Below, piece after piece: positions 1-6,689 of a stretch of 50,501 nt of DNA. This DNA comes from Thermoanaerobacterales bacterium (GTDB lineage Bacteria; Bacillota; Desulfotomaculia; Desulfotomaculales; JASEER01), in assembly GCA_030019475.1 (NCBI GenBank), contig JASEER010000005.1, forward strand, positions 33,043 through 83,543. Reading direction: 5' to 3'. The position numbers were made by a program, and so were the translations under genes. The notes under the pieces are model-generated. The model was not told where the DNA came from. It did no database searches and worked only from the letters and a program-made list of their open reading frames with translations. Numbering within the stretch: the first letter of the stretch is position 1; each line of letters begins with the position of its first letter.

Positions 1-391
1 CGTCTTCGCTGAGCGATCCATAGAAGGCGTATTCCAGGCTGGAGTCCGCGGCCAGGAGACCCTTTACACCGAGGTCCGAAGCCGCTTTCATCAGGGAGGC
101 GGCCTCGGGGTTCATCACGCCCGGGCGGTAGGCCACCTCCACGAGGCGGTCGGCATCCCCGATAAGGGGACGGTTTACGCTGTAGTGCTGGAACACATCC
201 TCGCAAAGCAGGCGGCGTGCCAGGTATTCGGCATCCTCCTCCGGGAGTCCCTCGAAACGGAATACTTTCACGGTGCGGATGTCGTGCACACCGGTGATGC
301 CGAGGCTGCGGCGGATTTCGGCCAGGGTTTCGCGGCCATGCGCATCTCGCAGTTCGGGCTTGATGCCGACGTGTATCTCCTGAATGGCCAA
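1..391 (-). CDS. Phosphoribosylformylglycinamidine synthase-like protein, PurS-like N-terminus (partial)
   Basis: Only the first 130 residues are inside the window; the gene runs off the left edge. It contains two consecutive stretches that look like the small ferredoxin-like PurS fold: one near residues 5-70 (VGIKPELRD, then DIRTVKVFRFEGL) and one near 83-130 (VEVAYRPGVMNPEA). This double PurS-like front end is what I recall from PurL/AIR-synthase-related proteins of Peptococcaceae, which act in step four of purine synthesis (FGAR to FGAM, glutamine-dependent). The start is TTG at 391, preceded by a GGGGAGGGGAGAG ribosome binding site. An extended -10 promoter lies just upstream, so the gene may be transcribed separately from plsY. 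The catalytic domains are not visible, so a PurL paralogue without synthase activity cannot be excluded. Confidence 0.55.
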   Translation of the reverse strand, partial: MAIQEIHVGIKPELRDAHGRETLAEIRRSLGITGVHDIRTVKVFRFEGLPEEDAEYLARRLLCEDVFQHYSVNRPLIGDADRLVEVAYRPGVMNPEAASLMKAASDLGVKGLLAADSSLEYAFYGSLSED

Positions 392-415
392 CTCTCTCTC
401 CCCTCCCCGGCCCCT

Positions 416-424
416 ATTGTAACA
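416..424 (-). promoter_or_regulatory. Extended -10 promoter before the PurL-like gene
   Basis: On the minus strand the sequence TGTTACAAT gives a -10 hexamer TACAAT (5 of 6) with the TG extension. It lies 25 bases before the TTG start at 391. No good -35 hexamer is seen at 16-18 bases, which is usual for extended -10 promoters. Not tested. Confidence 0.4.
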
Positions 425-467
425 TGCCGGATGACAAGATGTGAGTGCATCAGGAAGGGGCGCGCTC

Positions 468-1061
468 CTATTTCTTGCTGCGCCGGCCCAGCCTGGATTC
501 TGTTCCGGCGCGGAGACGGGCGATGTTACTGCGGTGTTTGTAAATGACCGTGGCGGCGATAACGCCGGCGAAAACGATATAGCCCGGGGGAAAACCGAGG
601 GCGGCAAAAAGCACCGGGACGGCCACGGCGGCCAGAATAGAGCCCAGGGAGACATAGCGGGTCAGGGCGACCACGATCGCCCAGACGGCGGCGGCTCCGG
701 CCGTCACCTGGGGGGAGAGCATCAAAAGGACGCCCAGGCTGGTGGCGATCATCTTCCCGCCCCGAAAACCCAGAAAGATCGACCAGCCGTGTCCCGCCAG
801 GACGGCCAGGGCGGCCAGGAGCGGGGCTGCCGGTGGGCCGAAGGCCTGTCCGAGCCAGACGGCCAGCACACCCTTGCCCATGTCACCGGCGAGTACGATC
901 AGGGCCGGGACGGGACCCAGGGTACGCAGGGCGTTGGTTGCGCCGATGTTGCCGCTGCCGTGGGCGGTAATGTCCACGCCGCGCAGGCGGCCCACAAGAT
1001 AGCCGAAAGGCAGTGAGCCGAGGAGGTAGCTTACGGGAATGATCCAGAGCAGGTCCGTCAT
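468..1061 (-). CDS. plsY: Acyl-phosphate:glycerol-3-phosphate acyltransferase PlsY
   Basis: Integral membrane enzyme that moves the acyl group from acyl-phosphate to glycerol-3-phosphate, the first committed step of phospholipid synthesis in most Firmicutes. The 197 residues match the usual length. The N-terminal stretch contains the family signatures SYLLGSLPFGYL (about residues 11-22) and GSGNIGATNALRTLG (about 36-50), and a further glycine-rich loop GHGWSIFLGFRGGK lies near residue 90-105. Several hydrophobic segments fit the known multi-pass topology. It starts six bases after the der stop codon, so the two are probably one transcript. gpsA, a frequent neighbour, is absent here. Confidence 0.95.
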   Translation of the reverse strand: MTDLLWIIPVSYLLGSLPFGYLVGRLRGVDITAHGSGNIGATNALRTLGPVPALIVLAGDMGKGVLAVWLGQAFGPPAAPLLAALAVLAGHGWSIFLGFRGGKMIATSLGVLLMLSPQVTAGAAAVWAIVVALTRYVSLGSILAAVAVPVLFAALGFPPGYIVFAGVIAATVIYKHRSNIARLRAGTESRLGRRSKK

Positions 1062-1067
1062 CTTGAG

Positions 1068-2390
1068 TTACCTCGCTTCCCGCCGGCGCAGGATGATGCG
1101 CACCGGGGTTCCAACGAAGCCCCAGGCGCGCCGGAGTTGGTTCTCCAGGTAGCGGCGGTAGGCGTTTGTAGCCAGTTCCGGGTCGTTAACGAACAAGACA
1201 AAGGTCGGGGGCCGGACGGCGGCCTGAGTGGCATAAAGGAGTTTCAGGCGGCGGCCGCGGTCGGATGGAGGCGGCGTGGCGAGGAAGGCATCCTGGAGCA
1301 AGCGGTTGAGTTCTGCCGTGGGTACACGGCGAGCGAACTCGTCCCGGGCGCGGTCGATGGCGGGAAAAACGCTTGACACACGCTGGCCGGTACGGGCGGA
1401 CAGGAAGACGACCGGCGCGTAGCCGACAAAACCCAGCTCCCGGCGGATGGCCTCGCGGTAACGGTCCATGGTGTCGGATGATTTCTCCACCAGGTCCCAC
1501 TTGTTCACGACGAGGACGATCGCCCTCCCGGCCTCCTCGGCCCATCCGGCAATGCGCTGGTCCTGGGCCGTTACCCCGTCCACGGCGTCAAGGACGAGCA
1601 GGGCGACATCAGCGCGGCTGATCGCCTTCTGCGCCCGTTGGACGCTGTAACGCTCGATGGGTTCGCTGATGCGGCTCTTGCGGCGTATACCGGCGGTGTC
1701 GATAAACACATAGCGCCGTTCCCCGCGGGCCAAAAAGGTGTCCACCGCATCACGGGTTGTGCCGGCGGCGTCGCTGACGATCACCCGTTCCTCGCCGAGG
1801 AGGGCGTTAAGCAGGGATGACTTCCCCACGTTTGGACGGCCGATGATCGCCACCGATGTCGGCTCTTCTGCTGCATCCCCCGTCCACGCCTCATCCCTGG
1901 GCAGGAGGGCGACGGCTTCGTCCAGCAGGTCCCCGACGTTCAATCCCTCACGGGCCGAAAGGGGAATCGGTTCGCCGAACCCCAGCTCGTAGAACTCGGC
2001 GGTGGGCAGAGGCTGGTCGAAGCGGTCGACCTTGTTCACGGCGACGATCACCGGTTTGGCCGCCCGGCGGAGTATTTCGGCGACTTCATGGTCCTCCGGG
2101 AGTAGACCGCTCCCCCCGTCGAGCAGGAAGAGGATCACATCGGCTTCCTCGATGGCTCTGCGTGCCTGGGCCGTTACCCGGGCGGCCATATCGTCGCCGA
2201 CCGTGGCGATGCCGCCGGTGTCCACTACGGTGAAGGGGACGCCCGCCCACTCGGCTTCCCGATGAATACGGTCGCGGGTTACTCCGGGCTGTGCCTCCAC
2301 CACCGCGGCGCGTCCCCCGACAATGCGGTTGAAGAGCGTGGACTTGCCGACGTTTGGGCGACCGACAATGGCCAGTATCGGCTTACGCAA
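1068..2390 (-). CDS. der: Ribosome-associated double GTPase Der (EngA)
   Basis: GTPase with two tandem G domains, needed for maturation of the 50S ribosomal subunit. Residues 10-17 hold the first P-loop (GRPNVGKS) and an identical second P-loop sits near residue 184. Both domains show DTxGI switch-II motifs (DTGGIATVG and DTAGIRRKS) and NKxD motifs (NKVDRFD, NKWDLVE). The C-terminal KH-like domain ends in RIILRRREAR. The 440-residue length is typical. The start is TTG at 2390, behind a GGGAGGAGG ribosome binding site. plsY follows six bases downstream. Confidence 0.97.
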   Translation of the reverse strand: MRKPILAIVGRPNVGKSTLFNRIVGGRAAVVEAQPGVTRDRIHREAEWAGVPFTVVDTGGIATVGDDMAARVTAQARRAIEEADVILFLLDGGSGLLPEDHEVAEILRRAAKPVIVAVNKVDRFDQPLPTAEFYELGFGEPIPLSAREGLNVGDLLDEAVALLPRDEAWTGDAAEEPTSVAIIGRPNVGKSSLLNALLGEERVIVSDAAGTTRDAVDTFLARGERRYVFIDTAGIRRKSRISEPIERYSVQRAQKAISRADVALLVLDAVDGVTAQDQRIAGWAEEAGRAIVLVVNKWDLVEKSSDTMDRYREAIRRELGFVGYAPVVFLSARTGQRVSSVFPAIDRARDEFARRVPTAELNRLLQDAFLATPPPSDRGRRLKLLYATQAAVRPPTFVLFVNDPELATNAYRRYLENQLRRAWGFVGTPVRIILRRREAR

Positions 2391-2429
2391 GTCCTATAGC
2401 CTCCTCCCACCAAATGCTCCACATCCTAA

Positions 2430-2435
2430 TTATAT
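2430..2435 (-). promoter_or_regulatory. Candidate -10 element before der
   Basis: A perfect TATAAT on the minus strand lies about 40 bases upstream of the der start, just past the stop codon of the radical SAM gene. The -35 region is poor: TTCGGA at an 18-base spacing matches only three positions. It would give der-plsY its own promoter in addition to read-through. Confidence 0.35.
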
Positions 2436-2440
2436 GCAAT

Positions 2441-3787
2441 CTACCGCGTTTCTCCGAATAGTTGCAGCAGTTCCCGCGGGCTGCCCGCAAGGTGGACGGG
2501 GACGCCCAGGTCTTCTGCAATATCGGCTGCCGTGCGGTCGTCCAGAGTCAAGCCTGTTTCGTTAAACATCGCTGCCGGAAGGATGACCGGTTCCCTGCGG
2601 GATAAGCCGTCCAGCGCATGCACGACGTCCCGGGCGGTCAGGAGCCCGGCCACGGTGACCCCGGGGCCGAAGAAGGTATTTTCCACGGGGATGACGGTGA
2701 GCCGCGGGCCACCGGCTTCCCGCAGACGGTACGCGAAGTCATGTATCAGGTCAAAGGCCAGCGTGCCGGTGACGGCAACGGCCGAGGAATACCCCTGGAG
2801 CCGGAGCCTCGCGGCCAGGGCCTCCCCGGCTTCGTTGAGAAAGCAGCGGACCAGTCCGATGCCGTTTTCTAACTGGGGAAAATCTCCGTAGACGGCGGGC
2901 GCCGGCACGGGCTTTCCCGCCAGCAAGTAGAACTCATCGGCGGCGAAGACCAGGGGCGTACCGTAACGGTGCTCGAACTCTTTCTGCCTCCGCTCCACCG
3001 ACGCAATAATCCCGAGGGCTTCTTCCGATGTGAACCGCCGGAGCGGAAAGAGACCTTCGCGGAACCGGGTCAGTCCCACCGGCACGATGGCGATGCTCTG
3101 CACCGCCGGGGCGAGTGTGCCCAGGTCGCGTACGGTTTGCTCCAGCGCGGGTCCGTCATTGATGCCCGGGCAAAGGACGATCTGGGTGTGAAGAGCTATG
3201 CCATGCCTTTTTAGAAAGGCCAACTGGTCGAGTATCTTCCCGGCACGGGGATGTCCCAGCATCCGGCGGCGCAGGGCCGGGTCGGTAGCATGAACCGACA
3301 CATAAAGGGGGCTGAGCCTCTGGGCAGCGATGCGTGCAAGGTCGCGGGGCCCGGCGTTGGTCAGCGTGGTGAAGTTGCCTTCCCAGAAGGACAGGCGGTA
3401 ATCGTCATCGTTCACATAGAGGCTGGGCCGCAAACCGGGCGGCATCTGGTCCAGGAAGCAGAAAATGCAGCGGTTGGCGCACCGTCGCAGGCGGCCGAAG
3501 GGCTCGGCGAAGGTCAGACCCAGGTCCTCATCGTAATCCTTGTCGATTTCGAGGAGCCACTCCTCCCCGTCCTGCCTGCGCACCAGGATTTCAAGGTGTT
3601 CGCCGGCCAACGCGAAACGATAGTCGATAACATCCGCAAGCGGCCGGCCGTCAACGGCGCAGATCCTGTCCCCCGCCGCAACTCCCAGTTCTTCGGCAAT
3701 GCTTCCGGGTGCAACGGCGCCAACGGTCAAACCCTCGCCATGCACGCTCCTTCTCTCCCCGTCCCCTCTCTTGACTCCCTTAGCCAT
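2441..3787 (-). CDS. PDZ / radical SAM / DUF512 protein
   Basis: A 448-residue protein of unknown function with three recognisable parts. An N-terminal PDZ-like segment (AVAPGSIAEELGVAAGDRICAVDG) comes first. A radical SAM-type iron-sulfur cluster motif CANRCIFC (CxxxCxxC) with FLDQMPPGLRPSLYVNDDDYR follows. The rest belongs to the DUF512 family (VENTFFGPGVTVAGLLTARD near the C-terminus). I chose ATG at 3787 although the frame stays open further upstream, because the earlier residues are low-complexity and lie antisense-like inside the preceding gene. The start overlaps the stop of the DUF3189 gene by eight bases, which implies translational coupling. Related proteins are widespread in Clostridia and cyanobacteria. 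No substrate is known to me. Confidence 0.85.
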   Translation of the reverse strand: MAKGVKRGDGERRSVHGEGLTVGAVAPGSIAEELGVAAGDRICAVDGRPLADVIDYRFALAGEHLEILVRRQDGEEWLLEIDKDYDEDLGLTFAEPFGRLRRCANRCIFCFLDQMPPGLRPSLYVNDDDYRLSFWEGNFTTLTNAGPRDLARIAAQRLSPLYVSVHATDPALRRRMLGHPRAGKILDQLAFLKRHGIALHTQIVLCPGINDGPALEQTVRDLGTLAPAVQSIAIVPVGLTRFREGLFPLRRFTSEEALGIIASVERRQKEFEHRYGTPLVFAADEFYLLAGKPVPAPAVYGDFPQLENGIGLVRCFLNEAGEALAARLRLQGYSSAVAVTGTLAFDLIHDFAYRLREAGGPRLTVIPVENTFFGPGVTVAGLLTARDVVHALDGLSRREPVILPAAMFNETGLTLDDRTAADIAEDLGVPVHLAGSPRELLQLFGETR

Positions 3788-4184
3788 TATCCACCAGCAC
3801 CTCGACCCCGTCAATCCCCCGGCGGTAGCGCCACAGGAGCAGCCGCCGCGCCAGGCCCGCCAGACCCTGGCTATAGAGAAGGGATGCCATGCGGAGGATG
3901 ATTCCCCGGGGATGGACCCGGACGATACGACAGGCATCCGGCGGGAGACGGTGCATCTTGATATAGCTTTCCGCCAGCCTGGCGAGGAGTTCGCCGGAGG
4001 CGGGGAGCCACATGGCATAGACCTCATGTCCTCCCGCGTCCTCACCGGCGGCGAACAGGTTTTCCGGCAGGGTAAGGAACTCGGCGTTTTCCAGGGCCAC
4101 CGGGCCGCCGCCGCTGTTCAGCGTAACGTGTTCCATCGCGGCCAGACCCGCCAGGGGCGTCCCGTCAATGAAGACGATCTTCAA
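3780..4184 (-). CDS. DUF3189-like protein, diverged copy
   Basis: A 134-residue protein that I believe is a diverged paralogue of the DUF3189 protein encoded just upstream. It has the same opening (MKIVFIDGTPLAGLAA against MKVLYHCYGGTHSS) and a similar size, but lacks the HCYGGTHSS motif. The sequence is soluble-looking, with a basic, arginine-rich C-terminal third. The TTG start at 4184 overlaps the upstream gene by 20 bases, and its stop overlaps the radical SAM gene by eight, so the three genes form a coupled unit. Function unknown; the family assignment is tentative. Confidence 0.6.
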   Translation of the reverse strand: MKIVFIDGTPLAGLAAMEHVTLNSGGGPVALENAEFLTLPENLFAAGEDAGGHEVYAMWLPASGELLARLAESYIKMHRLPPDACRIVRVHPRGIILRMASLLYSQGLAGLARRLLLWRYRRGIDGVEVLVDNG

Positions 4185-4638
4185 GCGCTTTTAGTTCTCC
4201 TTTGGTACGGGCTACCAAGGCCAGGATCTCCGGGTACGCCCGGCGTGCCCCCCAGGCGATGAAAGGGCGCCCGAGTACCGTAAAGTGGAGGGCGCGGGAC
4301 ACAAAGCCTCCGAAACGCATTTGCCAGTTCAGGGCGTGGGTGACGTTGACCACCACCTGCTCCCCGGACTCCGGGAAAAGCCGGGCCATGGCGCCGAAGA
4401 CCCTGTCCGGGGTTGAGGCGTACTTGAGGCGGCCGATCACCCAGACCTCGTGCCCCTGGGCGTCCGGTCCGTAGAACCTGGCCCTGCCGTAGTCAGCTCC
4501 TGCCCGCTTGTCAAAAAGGGGCAGGGTCTCAAGTTCATCGCGGGTCGGCGGGCGGTCGGGGCTGCAGTGGCCGGTGTGGATGGCGGCCGCCAGGACCGAG
4601 GAATGGGTGCCGCCGTAACAGTGGTAAAGAACTTTCAC
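4165..4638 (-). CDS. DUF3189 family protein
   Basis: A 157-residue protein of the DUF3189 family, which occurs mainly in spore-forming Firmicutes and has no assigned reaction. The N-terminus carries the family signature YHCYGGTHSSVLAAAIHTG (residues 5-23), with Cys and His residues that could bind metal or act in catalysis. FYGPDAQGHEVWVIGR and VVVNVTHALN lie in the middle. The start is GTG at 4638. It lies ten bases after spoIIP and overlaps the next, diverged copy, so it is part of the DUF1614-spoIIP-DUF3189-radical SAM operon. Confidence 0.8.
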   Translation of the reverse strand: MKVLYHCYGGTHSSVLAAAIHTGHCSPDRPPTRDELETLPLFDKRAGADYGRARFYGPDAQGHEVWVIGRLKYASTPDRVFGAMARLFPESGEQVVVNVTHALNWQMRFGGFVSRALHFTVLGRPFIAWGARRAYPEILALVARTKGELKALEDRLH

Positions 4639-4647
4639 CGTGCCCGT

Positions 4648-5814
4648 TTAACGCTCACCCTCCCGGCCGCCTCCGCGCGAGCCGGTGCGCAGGCGCAGCC
4701 CGAACTCCTTGCCGAAGAACTGGCCGAACTTGGAGCGTGCCTGGGACCACCCGCCGGAGCTGATCACCAGGAAAGCACCCGCGGCGACAATGGTCAGGAC
4801 GATGATCCAGGCCAGACTGCCCCAGTTACGGGTCGTGGTCGGGGCGCGCGGCGCGGTCCCGACCCCAAGTACGGTGGGGATGGCATCCGCCAGAAGAGCG
4901 ACGCCCTCCTGGGCTCTTTGCCGGCTGAGGGTGTAAGTTCCGGATTCCACGAGGATGGCCGTGGGCATCAGGTCCTGGTTGTAGTTGCCCGACCCGATGA
5001 AGATCTCCTTCACGAGCCCGGGGTGGGTCTTGTTCGCGAAGGCCATCAGCCGCCGGGCAAAGTCTTTGTTGGCGTTCATGTTGGGGTTCTGACTGCCGAT
5101 GACCAGACGTAGCTGGGCTGCATCCCGCCCGCTGATGGTGCGCCGGTAGAAGTCGGGGTCGGGCACTCCGTCGCGGTGCACGTCGATCAGGGCCGCCGGG
5201 CTCTGCTTCAGGAGCTGGACGGCGGTCTTCCGCGAACGCATGTAGGCCTGCGCGTCGTGCGGGTCATGCCGCGCCAGGCTATGGAGCACCGGTACGCGCC
5301 GGCCCTGCAGCGCGTTTGTGAGGCTCGCGCCGACGTGGTAGATGCCGCCGTTCCCCGGAATGGACGCCTTTCCGTCCGTGGGTATATAGGACTCGTCGCT
5401 GTGGGAGTGATAAACCGCGATACGTCCGGTGTTCGCCCCGGAATTGGCAGCCGGCACAGCGTACTGGTCAAAGTACTCATACCATGCCAGGAGGTCCCTG
5501 TCCACGCCCAGCATCTCGGCCTCGGCGATGTTGCCCCGGACCCTTGTAATCCGGTAGTGCTCCCCCCGGCTGTTGATGATTTCGTTACCGGCCTTGACGT
5601 GCCGTCCGAGTTTGGTGACGACGGCCCCCTTGTCATCCAGGACCGTGGAGTATTCCCCGGCCTTCATTTCATCAAGGCTGCGCCCCAGCCCCGGGGGTGC
5701 CCATGCCGGTGCCCAGGCCGGCAGCAGGCCGGGGGCCTTCTGGTAGGCGGTGAGGGCCATGGCGGCCACGGCGAGAAAGCCGATTAGCAGGCCGAGTTTA
5801 GCCTTGTTATTCAT
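4648..5814 (-). CDS. spoIIP: Stage II sporulation protein P (SpoIIP), with extra C-terminal membrane segment
   Basis: Peptidoglycan amidase/endopeptidase of the DMP machine that drives engulfment of the forespore. The 388-residue protein has an N-terminal membrane anchor (about residues 7-22). The catalytic domain has YHSHSDESY (residues 135-143, the usual metal-binding His-Glu region), DVHRD (211-215) and VESGTYTLSRQRA (289-301). Unlike the textbook form, a second hydrophobic stretch follows the catalytic domain (about 331-352, AWIIVLTIVAAGAFLVIS), then a basic tail. The ATG at 5814 has a GGGAGGT site seven bases away and overlaps the end of the DUF1614 gene by eight bases; residues readable upstream are not part of the protein. 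Expression in the mother cell under sigma-E is expected from the family but no promoter was identified. Confidence 0.9.
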   Translation of the reverse strand: MNNKAKLGLLIGFLAVAAMALTAYQKAPGLLPAWAPAWAPPGLGRSLDEMKAGEYSTVLDDKGAVVTKLGRHVKAGNEIINSRGEHYRITRVRGNIAEAEMLGVDRDLLAWYEYFDQYAVPAANSGANTGRIAVYHSHSDESYIPTDGKASIPGNGGIYHVGASLTNALQGRRVPVLHSLARHDPHDAQAYMRSRKTAVQLLKQSPAALIDVHRDGVPDPDFYRRTISGRDAAQLRLVIGSQNPNMNANKDFARRLMAFANKTHPGLVKEIFIGSGNYNQDLMPTAILVESGTYTLSRQRAQEGVALLADAIPTVLGVGTAPRAPTTTRNWGSLAWIIVLTIVAAGAFLVISSGGWSQARSKFGQFFGKEFGLRLRTGSRGGGREGER

Positions 5815-6517
5815 CTTCACGACCTCCCTTTGCCTCGGGGGTGGAAAGGGCCTCCAGCGTGGCCTGGTCCCGGCCTTCGCGCACGGGACCGCCCTGCAGG
5901 CGCTCACGGATTTCGCCGACGGTCTCGGCCAGGAGAACGGCCAGGATGCCGGAAACCACAATCACGTCAAAGGCCCCGGCGCCGCCGATGTGGACGGTTC
6001 CAGGAACGGCTGATCCGGCAAGCCGGATCCAGTGGAAGATGTCCGCCAGCAGGACGCCGAGGGTGGCGGCGACAAAAGCGCCGCGCCGCGAGCGGCCGGC
6101 GATGTAGGCGATAACAGCCGCTACGATCGGGTACAGGTAGAGAACGTCTACATAATCGTAGCGTCCCGCCGGTTCGGGCAGGCCGGTCATTACGTAACTG
6201 CCGATGACGTAGACGACCACCCCGACGGCCAGGGCTCCGAGTAAAGCGCGCGTCCGCTCCCGGGCCTCATCGGCCCGGCCCAGAAGGTAGACCGCCAGCC
6301 CCACGGGCACCAGGCCGCCGCCGACGTTGAGGGCCAGCGTATTACGGCCGACGGGAATCGGGATGTCGATGAGGCTGCCGATGACCATGGCGGCGAGGAT
6401 GCCGAGCGCCGCCCGGTCGGTCAAACGCATACGGTCCAGGACACGGTGGGCCAGGCCAAGGTAAATCAACACGGAGATCAGGATCAGCAGAATAATGCCG
6501 ACAGGAAGCCTACCCAT
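5807..6517 (-). CDS. DUF1614 family membrane protein
   Basis: A 236-residue integral membrane protein of unknown function. About seven hydrophobic segments are visible, beginning with GIILLILISVLIYLGL at residues 7-22. Family-like motifs are NVGGGLVPVGLAVYL (about 84-98), VGVVVYVIG and HIGGAGAFDVIVVSGILAVLLAE (about 190-215). A charged C-terminal tail follows (EIRERLQGGPVREGRD). Its end overlaps the start of spoIIP, suggesting translational coupling and a sporulation-linked role. The ATG at 6517 follows GAAGGAGT. DUF1614 proteins are found widely, including in non-spore-formers, so the link is contextual only. Confidence 0.8.
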   Translation of the reverse strand: MGRLPVGIILLILISVLIYLGLAHRVLDRMRLTDRAALGILAAMVIGSLIDIPIPVGRNTLALNVGGGLVPVGLAVYLLGRADEARERTRALLGALAVGVVVYVIGSYVMTGLPEPAGRYDYVDVLYLYPIVAAVIAYIAGRSRRGAFVAATLGVLLADIFHWIRLAGSAVPGTVHIGGAGAFDVIVVSGILAVLLAETVGEIRERLQGGPVREGRDQATLEALSTPEAKGGREDE

Positions 6518-6621
6518 AGCACCTACTCCTTCGTCCGGAAAGCGTTATTGTGGTAGGCTCCCACGTCCTGCCGCAAATATGCAACACGCACGGCAAAAGA
6601 CTCTTATCGAGGGCGGTTAAA

Positions 6622-6650
6622 GAAAAAAGAAAAGCAGCCTCCGGGCTGCT
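6622..6650 (-). terminator. Rho-independent terminator after ispH-S1
   Basis: On the minus strand AGCAGCC and GGCTGCT form a seven-base stem with a four-base loop (CGGA), followed by TTTTCTTTTTT. It lies about 40 bases after the ispH-S1 stop and separates that gene from the DUF1614-spoIIP operon. Confidence 0.85.
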
Positions 6651-6689
6651 CGCCAGAATGCCTGGTTACTTGTTCTAACTGAATTATGC

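Noticed and set aside
6530-6620. Sigma-E promoter for DUF1614-spoIIP
   Set aside because: GCATATT fits the -35 consensus well, but nothing close to CATACAnT follows at 13-15 bases, so no promoter is claimed.
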